Positions 1 through 5,769 of a DNA stretch of 7,182 nucleotides are shown here, piece after piece. Position 1 is the stretch's first letter. The number at the start of each line of letters is the position of its first letter. The translations under genes and the position numbers were made by a program. The notes beneath the pieces are model-generated. The model saw only the letters and a list, made by a program, of their open reading frames with translations. It was not told the DNA's origin and did no database searches. The stretch is from CAZIMM01 sp964540415 (GTDB lineage Bacteria; Bacillota; Clostridia; Oscillospirales; Acutalibacteraceae), in NCBI GenBank assembly GCA_964540415.1, contig CAZIMM010000102.1:1-7182 (forward strand), written 5' to 3'.

Positions 1-2
1 GC

Positions 3-1730
3 GTCATCGACTTCCTTGCCCTGCGGGTCAGTTCCCACTTTTTGGACAAGATAAAAGATGGGCTTGTTTCCGTGGAGGACATTCAGGACAGCGCGGAAAC
101 CGTTTTGTCTCAGGGCGGATACGAGCAGGTGGCCAAAGCCTACATTTTGTATCGAAAGCAGCGGGAAAAGCTCCGCAACATGAATTCCACCTACCTGGAT
201 TATAAAACCACGATGAATCAATATTTGAAGTCTCTGGACTGGCGGGTGAAGGAAAACTCCACGGTCACCTATTCCGTGGGCGGACTGATCCTCTCCAATT
301 CCGGCGCCATCACCGCCAACTACTGGCTCAGCGAGATTTATGACGAGCAAATCAGCAGCGCCCACCGCAACTGCGACCTGCATATCCATGACCTGTCCAT
401 GCTCACGGGCTACTGCGCCGGCTGGAGCTTGAAGCAGCTGATTCAGGAGGGTCTGGGCGGCATTCCCGGAAAAATCACCTCCGCCCCCGCCAAACATCTC
501 TCCACATTGTGCAATCAGATGGTGAATTTTCTGGGCATCATGCAGAATGAATGGGCAGGCGCGCAGGCTTTTTCCTCCTTTGACACCTACCTCGCACCCT
601 TTGTGAAGGTGGATCATCTGCCCTATGGCGAAGTGAAACAGTGCGTCCAGTCCTTTATTTACGGCGTCAACACGCCGTCCCGGTGGGGCACTCAGGCGCC
701 GTTTACCAATATTACGCTGGACTGGACCGTCCCCAGAGATCTGGAAAACCTGCCTGCCATCGTCGGTGGCAGGGAAATGGACTTCACCTATGGTGACTGC
801 GCGGAAGAAATGGCAATGGTCAACAAGGCCTTCATTGAAATTATTATCGAGGGCGACGCCAACGGCCGCGGATTCCAGTACCCCATCCCAACCTATTCCA
901 TCACCCGGGATTTCGACTGGAGCGACACCGAAAACAACCGACTTCTCTTTGAAATGACTGCCAAATACGGCACGCCCTATTTCTCCAACTACATTAACTC
1001 CGATATGGAACCCAACGATGTACGCAGTATGTGCTGCCGCCTTCGGCTGGATCTGCGGGAGCTTCGGAAAAAGTCCGGTGGCTTCTTTGGCTCCGGTGAG
1101 TCCACCGGCTCGGTGGGCGTTGTCACCGTCAATATGCCCCGCATCGCTTTCCTTGCCAAGAACAAAGGCGACTTTTATGCCCGGCTGGATCAGGTAATGG
1201 ACATTGCCGCCCGTTCTTTAAAAATCAAGCGCAGCGTAATCACAAAGCTTCTTGACGAGGGACTTTACCCGTACACCAAGCGGTATCTGGGAACCTTCAG
1301 CAACCACTTCTCCACCATAGGGCTGGTGGGCATGAACGAGTGCTGTTTGAACGCAAACTGGCTTGGAACGGATCTGACCGACTCACGCAGTCAGGAGTTC
1401 ACCGCTGAAGTTCTTGACCATATGCGCAGCCGCCTGTCCGACTATCAGGAGCAGTACGGCGATTTGTACAATCTGGAGGCAACCCCGGCGGAGTCCACCT
1501 CCTACCGCCTTGCCAAGCACGATGTGACCCAGTATCCGGACATCATTACGGCCGCCGAGCCCGGCGGAACCCCCTACTACACCAACTCCAGCCATCTGCC
1601 GGTTGGCTATACCGACGATCTGTTCACAGCGCTGGATATTCAGGACGAACTGCAGACACGCTATACCTCCGGAACGGTGTTCCACACCTTCCTTGGTGAA
1701 AAGCCGCGGCAAAGCTGGTCCGCAAAATAG
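3..1730 (+). CDS. nrdD: Anaerobic (class III) ribonucleoside-triphosphate reductase, main part; 5'-partial and frameshifted
   Basis: NrdD reduces ribonucleoside triphosphates to deoxyribonucleotides without oxygen, using a glycyl radical made by the activase NrdG. The frame is open to the left edge, so the start lies upstream. A TTG at 42 is only an internal codon: the residues before it continue the regulatory ATP-cone, whose end is seen in VEDIQD and AKAYILYRKQREK. The catalytic barrel follows, with GYCAGWS (Cys codon 414-416), QAFSSFDTYLAPF, QAPFTNITLDWT, the Cys pair of SMCCRLRLD (codons 1032-1037), a GGFFGSGESTGSVG loop and VTVNMPRIAF. By family knowledge these cysteines include the thiyl-radical residue. 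The protein should run on past FHTFLGEK into a zinc site and glycyl-radical loop, but here it reads off-frame residues and stops at 1730. Those parts lie in the next frame. As read, the product could not be active. The family call is very secure; whether the break is real is not. Confidence 0.95.
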   Translation, partial: VIDFLALRVSSHFLDKIKDGLVSVEDIQDSAETVLSQGGYEQVAKAYILYRKQREKLRNMNSTYLDYKTTMNQYLKSLDWRVKENSTVTYSVGGLILSNSGAITANYWLSEIYDEQISSAHRNCDLHIHDLSMLTGYCAGWSLKQLIQEGLGGIPGKITSAPAKHLSTLCNQMVNFLGIMQNEWAGAQAFSSFDTYLAPFVKVDHLPYGEVKQCVQSFIYGVNTPSRWGTQAPFTNITLDWTVPRDLENLPAIVGGREMDFTYGDCAEEMAMVNKAFIEIIIEGDANGRGFQYPIPTYSITRDFDWSDTENNRLLFEMTAKYGTPYFSNYINSDMEPNDVRSMCCRLRLDLRELRKKSGGFFGSGESTGSVGVVTVNMPRIAFLAKNKGDFYARLDQVMDIAARSLKIKRSVITKLLDEGLYPYTKRYLGTFSNHFSTIGLVGMNECCLNANWLGTDLTDSRSQEFTAEVLDHMRSRLSDYQEQYGDLYNLEATPAESTSYRLAKHDVTQYPDIITAAEPGGTPYYTNSSHLPVGYTDDLFTALDIQDELQTRYTSGTVFHTFLGEKPRQSWSAK

Positions 1731-2239
1731 CAGAGAACTACAAGCTTCCATACTATACGATTTCTCCCACCTACTCCGTATGCAAAAATCACGGCTATCT
1801 CAGCGGAGAAGTAAGCGTCTGTCCCCATTGCAAAGAGCCGACAGAGGTTTACAGCCGCATCACCGGCTACTATCGCCCGATTCAGAACTGGAATGCAGGA
1901 AAGACACAGGAGTACAAGGAGCGCAGAACCTATCGGGTGGAAGCCGGTGCGCTGCAGTTTGCGCAACCAAAGCAGGCAGAGCAGCTTTCGACCCAGCCTC
2001 AGGCAGTGACTTCCGAAGCACTTCTGTTTACCACCGCGACCTGCCCCAACTGCCGTGTTGCCTGCCGTGAGCTAGACAAGGCCGGCATAGCATACCGCAA
2101 GGTTCTTGCTGAAGAAGAAGAGGAATTAGTCAGAAAATTCGGAATCCATCAGGCACCAACACTGGTTCTGCAGGAGAGTGACACAGTCAGTCAATATGTC
2201 GGTGTCAGCAAGATTCTAGGCATGATCAGAGGGAAATAA
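1703..2239 (+). pseudogene. nrdD: C-terminal part of NrdD in the -1 frame: zinc site, glycyl-radical loop and fused redoxin domain
   Basis: Reading from 1703 in the frame one base back gives AAAKLVRKIAENYKLPYY, the natural continuation of NrdD. It carries a four-ligand zinc site: CKNHGYL (Cys codon 1781-1783) and CPHC (1820-1831), plus SGE and TEVY. Next comes RITGYYRP, the glycyl-radical loop with its Gly codon at 1865-1867, then NWNAGKTQEYKERRTYRVE, the usual NrdD end. A Gln-rich linker of about 25 residues leads to a redoxin domain with a CPNC active site. There is no ATG in this frame between the break and 2239, so without a frameshift only a weak GTG at 1937 could start part of it. I therefore treat the segment as the detached tail of the upstream gene. 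It could be rejoined by a sequencing correction or by ribosomal slippage at GAAAAG (1698-1703). Confidence 0.85.
1937..2239 (+). CDS. Glutaredoxin/NrdH-like redoxin domain at the NrdD C-terminus (possible separate ORF from GTG 1937)
   Basis: From about 2012 the protein reads LLFTTATCPNCRVACRELD, a strand ending in a CPNC dithiol site (codons 2042-2053) followed by a helix. It then has HQAPTLVL, which supplies the cis-proline of the thioredoxin fold, and a YVGVSKILGMI tail. At about 75 residues it matches glutaredoxin/NrdH size. Its likely role is to re-reduce the active-site disulfide of the reductase it is fused to, taking electrons from the thioredoxin reductase encoded 6 bases downstream. 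Class III reductases that use a NrdH/thioredoxin-type redoxin instead of formate are known, for example in Neisseria bacilliformis. A free domain could in theory start at GTG 1937, but the nearest Shine-Dalgarno-like AAGGAG (1915-1920) is about 16 bases away, which is too far to be convincing. The domain call is firm; independent expression is doubtful. Confidence 0.6.
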   Translation: MEAGALQFAQPKQAEQLSTQPQAVTSEALLFTTATCPNCRVACRELDKAGIAYRKVLAEEEEELVRKFGIHQAPTLVLQESDTVSQYVGVSKILGMIRGK

Positions 2240-2245
2240 ATCGCC

Positions 2246-3169
2246 ATGGAACACATTTATGATGTCATCGTAATCGGCGGAGGCCCCGGCGGCTACACAG
2301 CCGCGTTGTACGCAAGCCGTGCGGGGCTGGACACGCTGGTGCTGGAAAAGCTGTCCCCAGGCGGGCAGATGACCCAGACTGCCCAAATTGACAATTACCC
2401 GGGTTTTGACCAGGGAATCGACGGTTATGAGCTGGGCGAAAAGATGCAGGCCGGAGCCGAGCGGTTCGGAGCGAGGAGTGAGTTGGCGGAAGTTTTCTCC
2501 GCAGAACTTACCGGCAACATCAAGCGAATCGAAACCAGCGAGGGAACCTTCCTTGGCAGGGCGGTGATCCTTGCCACCGGCGCAGGCCACAAGCCCCTGG
2601 GGGTCGATAGGGAAGAGTCGTTTGTGGGCCGTGGTCTTGCCTACTGCGCCGCCTGTGATGGAATGTTCTACAAAGGTAAAACGGTGGCCGTGGTGGGCGG
2701 CGGCAACTCCGCCGCCGCGGACGCTATGCTGCTCTCCCGAATCTGCGAAAAGGTGATTCTGATCCATCGCAGGGACAGCCTGAGGGCCACTAAAATCTAC
2801 CATGATCCGCTGATTAAAGCCGGGAACATTGAATTTTGCTGGAACAGCACGGTTAGCCGCCTTTTGGGGGATGATCGACTCTTCGGTGTGGAGCTGAAGG
2901 ATGTGAAAACCGGTTCTCTTTCCGAACTGAGGTTAGATGGGCTGTTTGTGAGCGTGGGACGTTCCCCTGCAACGGAACTGTTCAAAGGTCAGGCGGAGCT
3001 TGACGAAAGCGGATATATCATTGCCGACGAGTCCACCCGCACCACTCTGCCCGGCGTCTTTGCAGCAGGAGATGTACGTACCAAGGTGCTGCGCCAGGTG
3101 ATTACCGCCGCTGCTGACGGTGCCTTGGCCGCCCACTACGCAGAGGAATATCTGGCACAGGGCAATTGA
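2246..3169 (+). CDS. trxB: Thioredoxin reductase (NADPH-dependent FAD disulfide reductase)
   Basis: This cytosolic flavoenzyme passes electrons from NADPH through FAD to the dithiol of a thioredoxin or redoxin. The 307-residue length is typical of low-molecular-weight TrxB and the protein looks complete. The FAD-binding GGGPGG is at residues 11-16, and GGQMTQTAQIDNYPGF follows. The redox pair CAAC (Cys134, Cys137) sits in the usual YCAACDG setting. The NADPH domain has GGGNSAA (151-157) and HRRDSLRA (174-181), whose arginines favour NADPH over a ferredoxin-dependent type. The FAD C-terminal motif is GVFAAGDVRTKVLRQVITAAADGALAA. The ATG at 2246 lies 6 bases after the nrdD/redoxin stop, with a weak GAGGG upstream, so translation is probably coupled. 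Its position implies that its main partner is the redoxin domain fused to NrdD, though it could also serve a general thioredoxin. Confidence 0.95.
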   Translation: MEHIYDVIVIGGGPGGYTAALYASRAGLDTLVLEKLSPGGQMTQTAQIDNYPGFDQGIDGYELGEKMQAGAERFGARSELAEVFSAELTGNIKRIETSEGTFLGRAVILATGAGHKPLGVDREESFVGRGLAYCAACDGMFYKGKTVAVVGGGNSAAADAMLLSRICEKVILIHRRDSLRATKIYHDPLIKAGNIEFCWNSTVSRLLGDDRLFGVELKDVKTGSLSELRLDGLFVSVGRSPATELFKGQAELDESGYIIADESTRTTLPGVFAAGDVRTKVLRQVITAAADGALAAHYAEEYLAQGN

Positions 3170-3262
3170 TTCCGATTGCGCGGGTGCTTTCGTCCTGCAT
3201 GAGACAATCCCACGCAAAGCATAAGCCCTCCTTCGAGAGTTCGGCTTCAACAGCGCAATTCC

Positions 3263-3299
3263 AAGTCAAAACCTCCGGCTAAGCCGGAGGTTTTGACTT
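3263..3299. terminator. Long perfect hairpin terminator, probably bidirectional
   Basis: The arms 3263-3279 and 3283-3299 are perfectly complementary (17 pairs, core CCTCCGGC/GCCGGAGG) around a 3-base TAA loop; in practice the loop may open to 5 bases. The GC core is flanked by AAAA on one side and TTTT on the other, so a U-rich tail is made on either strand. On the plus strand it ends the nrdD-trxB unit 94 bases after trxB. On the minus strand it may stop read-through from the ADP-ribosylglycohydrolase gene, whose own stop is about 300 bases away. Confidence 0.85.
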
Positions 3300-3592
3300 T
3301 ATGTTTTGCACATAGGCTGAAAAAGTTATTGCTTTTTTATTTAAAGAAGCGGGAGATTAATAGGTACATCATTACAGAGAGATGCCGCGCAAAATACAGC
3401 TCACTGTTTCACAGCTGAATGCGACATGCAGCTCAGTGACTTGCTAATCAAAAAGATTGTGACAGAATATGCTGTCCGCGCTGTCGTAATTACATGAGCA
3501 TTGCGTTTCAAAACTATATTCATCAAGGTCATGTCACATCAGGAACTGCCCCGCCTTGTCGAACTCATAGGCGAATCAAGCAACGGGTTTGA
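3300..3592. other. Intergenic stretch with no recognised gene
   Basis: This is the remainder of the convergent gap. Both strands are broken by stops in all frames that I followed. The longest clear minus-strand run (within about 3440-3525) gives roughly 28 residues with no start or motif. There are short imperfect symmetries, such as TCACTG and CAGTGA at about 3401-3440 and GACAG/CTGTC at about 3461-3476, too weak to call. I see no promoter leading to a gene and no RNA gene. Confidence 0.5.
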
Positions 3593-4945
3593 CTATTTCG
3601 CGTTTTTCCAAACAGCATAGCTTCGCTCGGCGCATTCACTGATGCTTATCGGATGAAAATCCGGAATTGCCGAATACATTGTATCATTCAGCGGAGCTTT
3701 CCAATAATTCGGTACGGCTTTTGCTCCGTTCATCGCGCCGAGCACGGAGCCTACGGTTGCGCCGTTGCAGTCTGCATCCCAGCCGCCGAGCACAGCCGCC
3801 GTTACACCCTTTTCAAAGTTGCCCCGGGAGAAAACGATTGCCGCGGCGCAGAGAGCTGCGTTGTTGTTTGTGTGAATGGTCGGATAGTCGGAAAACTCCT
3901 TTTCAATGCGTTCGGCAAGCTCAATGTCGGACTGACAGTTTTCCGCGATTTGCACGGCTGACGAAATGTCCGCATATAGCCGGCTTCTTTTCGGCACAAA
4001 GCCGAGAGCCTTTTCAACAAGCTCTTTCACATCACCGCAAACAAACGCAAGTGAAATGAGCGCGGCGCAGAACATAGCTCCGTAGACACCGTTTTTGGTG
4101 TGAGTAAAAACAGCGTCGGTGTATGCCATCCTCGCGGCGGCAACAGGGTTTCCGGCAGCTGCATAGGCATAGCCGTCAACGCGTATCTGCGCGCCAATCC
4201 ATTCGCGAAAGGGGTTTCTGTAAGTTGCGATATATTGCAGAGCAGAGTCCGATTTGCCGTACTTCTCAACGGCAAACGGGATGTTGATATACGCCTGACG
4301 TTCGGCGGTGAAGGTCATCCCGACAGGGAGATATTTCTGCCAAAAATCAATAACATCCCATGTTGAGAAGTTCAATCCTTTTTTCTCCGTAAGCAGCAGC
4401 GCCAGCACAGTATATCTGATGTCATCGTCGGTTTGCATATAACGAATGTTTTCACGAAAGCTCTCATAACTTCCCGGTTCGAGCGCAAGCCCGAGAGTAT
4501 CGGCAGCGCCGGACTCTGACGGAGCATAGCCCTTTATCGGGTACGCCTTTGCCTGACGAAACCATTCATATATCAGCTTCCAGCCCGGGGTGCCGTTGCG
4601 GCCGCCCGTGAACGGATCGCGTTCAAACGGCTTGCCGAGAGCGCAGCCTGCGCAGCGTCCGAGCCACGCACCGTAAAACTTGTCAAAAGAAATGTTTTGG
4701 ACTTCAGGCGGATTTTCAGCCCGGTCACATTCAGCGAAAATGTCCCCCAAGTCTTCCGGCTCATAAAACGGAAAATCCTTTGTCGGCTCAAGAGCCATCA
4801 GTTCATCATAAAGCGCGTTTATGTCACTTCCGAAATCAGAGCATTTTTCGGCGCGCTCCGAAAAGCCGCAGACATTGCAGCCCTCCGCTTTTCTTTCGCG
4901 CAATTCTTCAAAAAAGAGTTCTTTTACTGTTCCGCAACCCGCCAT
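3593..4945 (-). CDS. ADP-ribosylglycohydrolase (ARH/DraG) family protein
   Basis: ARH-fold enzymes use a two-magnesium centre to hydrolyse ADP-ribose linkages on proteins or small molecules. The 450-residue product has the all-helical fold signatures: GAWLGRCAGCALGKPFE (about residues 91-108), QTDDD (171-175, the first metal motif), and GGWDADCNGATVGSVLGA (387-404, the second). In most ARH proteins the second motif reads D-x-D-T; here a Cys replaces the Thr. A possible start at 4969 would add 8 residues. I chose 4945 because GAGGAGA (4951-4957) lies 5 bases upstream of it. The first 90 residues precede the fold and hold Cys4, Cys23, Cys26 and Cys35, including a CxxC. There is no signal peptide, so it is probably cytosolic. 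The gene stands alone behind its own promoter. The family is clear; the substrate is unknown and could be ADP-ribosylated protein or a free ADP-ribose derivative. Confidence 0.88.
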   Translation of the reverse strand: MAGCGTVKELFFEELRERKAEGCNVCGFSERAEKCSDFGSDINALYDELMALEPTKDFPFYEPEDLGDIFAECDRAENPPEVQNISFDKFYGAWLGRCAGCALGKPFERDPFTGGRNGTPGWKLIYEWFRQAKAYPIKGYAPSESGAADTLGLALEPGSYESFRENIRYMQTDDDIRYTVLALLLTEKKGLNFSTWDVIDFWQKYLPVGMTFTAERQAYINIPFAVEKYGKSDSALQYIATYRNPFREWIGAQIRVDGYAYAAAGNPVAAARMAYTDAVFTHTKNGVYGAMFCAALISLAFVCGDVKELVEKALGFVPKRSRLYADISSAVQIAENCQSDIELAERIEKEFSDYPTIHTNNNAALCAAAIVFSRGNFEKGVTAAVLGGWDADCNGATVGSVLGAMNGAKAVPNYWKAPLNDTMYSAIPDFHPISISECAERSYAVWKNAK

Positions 4946-4950
4946 AAGTG

Positions 4951-4957
4951 TCTCCTC
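4951..4957 (-). promoter_or_regulatory. Ribosome binding site deciding the ARH-family start
   Basis: Read on the minus strand the sequence is GAGGAGA, 5 bases before ATG 4945. The in-frame ATG at 4969 lies upstream of this site and has no comparable purine run before it. This makes the shorter 450-residue protein the better call. Confidence 0.8.
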
Positions 4958-4998
4958 AGAAAAAATCATGTTACGGTCTGTACTTTTACTGCATACAT

Positions 4999-5027
4999 AT
5001 TAAACCATACCGGCCGATAAAAATCAA
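4999..5027 (-). promoter_or_regulatory. Putative sigma-A promoter of the ARH-family gene
   Basis: On the minus strand there is a -35 box TTGATT (5022-5027), a 17-base spacer and a -10 box TTTAAT (4999-5004, one mismatch to consensus). The implied start of transcription at about 4992 gives a leader of roughly 45 bases. I see no operator-like palindrome overlapping it. Confidence 0.55.
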
Positions 5028-5118
5028 CAGTGAAAGTCAGTGAGCGCCTTGATAAATTTTAAACAAGCTTTGCATATTCAGCATCAAAAATCAGTTATTT
5101 TAGCGGAACTGACTTCAC

Positions 5119-5152
5119 AAAAAAATGCCCCGCATTTTTTGAAATGCAGGGC
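5119..5152 (-). terminator. Rho-independent terminator of the alarmone synthetase/hydrolase unit
   Basis: On the minus strand the stem GCCCUGCAUUU pairs with AAAUGCGGGGC (arms 5142-5152 and 5127-5137, one G-U pair) around a 4-base loop. One A and then a run of seven U follow (5125-5119). It lies 66 bases after the hydrolase stop and upstream of the ARH promoter, so the two minus-strand units are transcribed separately. Confidence 0.88.
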
Positions 5153-5165
5153 TTGCCGCAGACAG

Positions 5166-5200
5166 CCTGTTGCTTTCGCAGCAGGTTTTCTTATTTGTTT
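5166..5200 (+). terminator. Second hairpin with U-rich tail on the plus strand
   Basis: The arms CCTGTTGC (5166-5173) and GCAGCAGG (5178-5185) pair with one G-U, around a TTTC loop. A T-rich tail TTTTCTTATTTGTTT follows at 5186-5200. The tail is on the plus strand, although no plus-strand gene precedes it. It could stop antisense transcription from entering the hydrolase gene. On the minus strand the same hairpin would sit in the 3' untranslated region of the alarmone operon. Confidence 0.5.
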
Positions 5201-5217
5201 GACAGATAACCTATGCT

Positions 5218-5766
5218 TTATTTGTCTGTCGGAACTGCCTTCCAGCTTTCCACAGGCTCATAGAGAAGCGACAATTCCGTCATCGGAACGGAGAGAGTTT
5301 TTGCCAACGCCTTTGTTGCCTCAACTATCTCGGGAGAAAAATCAAAATACCAGTCTATGGTTTCCAAAATGTATTTGCGTTTGAAATCATCATCGGTGCA
5401 AACAGCACATCTCAAATTGTGCAGTCTGTCGGCACACTTGACGGCAAACGCCATACTGTCCGCTTTGATGCCCGCAACATATTCCGCCATGACGTATCCC
5501 TTTGTTTTTGTTAGCAGTTTCACCGTTCTGAGAACCTCGTCTCCGGCAATGCTTTTTATTTCTGCCTCGGTAGCGTCGGTGTCCTCCAGCAGGTCATGGA
5601 ACAGACCGGCTATTCTGTAATCAACATTGAAGCCGCCTTCGTCCAAAATCCGTGCAACGGCAATCGGGTGAGTGATATAAGGCAGTCCTCCCCTGCGCAG
5701 CTGTCCCGCGTGCATACTTTCGGCGAACTTGAGCGCCGAACTGTATTTTTCAGCATCAGTCCTCAT
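5218..5766 (-). CDS. HD-domain small alarmone hydrolase (SpoT/MESH1-like (p)ppGpp 3'-pyrophosphohydrolase)
   Basis: This stand-alone 182-residue protein matches the hydrolase half of Rel/SpoT and the size of MESH1-type small alarmone hydrolases, which remove the 3'-diphosphate of (p)ppGpp with a Mn2+ centre. All HD-site residues are visible: RRGGLPYITHP with His33, FHDLLEDTD with His57-Asp58 and the Glu61-Asp62 pair, and KCADRLHNLR with Asp113. There is no synthetase, TGS or ACT domain. The segment between TKTKG (about 86-90) and KCADR is short compared with my recollection of SpoT/MESH1. The ATG at 5766 lies 3 bases after the synthetase stop, and its ribosome binding site is inside the end of that gene, so the two proteins are translationally coupled. 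It should counteract the synthetase product, as a regulator or as an antitoxin. The fold call is strong; the exact substrate is inferred from the partner. Confidence 0.88.
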   Translation of the reverse strand: MRTDAEKYSSALKFAESMHAGQLRRGGLPYITHPIAVARILDEGGFNVDYRIAGLFHDLLEDTDATEAEIKSIAGDEVLRTVKLLTKTKGYVMAEYVAGIKADSMAFAVKCADRLHNLRCAVCTDDDFKRKYILETIDWYFDFSPEIVEATKALAKTLSVPMTELSLLYEPVESWKAVPTDK

Positions 5767-5769
5767 CGC

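Noticed and set aside
1603..2070. Plus-strand open frame of 155 codons across the nrdD break
   Set aside because: Its translation has no NrdD-like or other family features; the conserved residues are in the other two plus-strand frames.
2216..2803. Open frame of 195 codons on the minus strand opposite trxB
   Set aside because: It lies wholly over the well-supported trxB gene, has no recognisable motif or ribosome binding site, and has the composition of a mirror of codon-biased sequence.
3394..3440. Near-repeat CAGCTCACTG / CAGCTCAGTG in the intergenic gap, considered as a CRISPR or regulatory repeat
   Set aside because: Only two short imperfect copies with no regular spacing and no linked gene.
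3541..3556. GAACTGCCCC copy resembling the one at 7023-7032, as a possible matching mobile-element end
   Set aside because: Similarity stops after 10 bases and the two copies are in direct, not inverted, orientation, so they do not define an element.
4697..5020. Plus-strand open frame overlapping the start and promoter of the ARH-family gene
   Set aside because: It overlaps a clear ARH gene on the other strand, has no motif and no plausible ribosome binding site.
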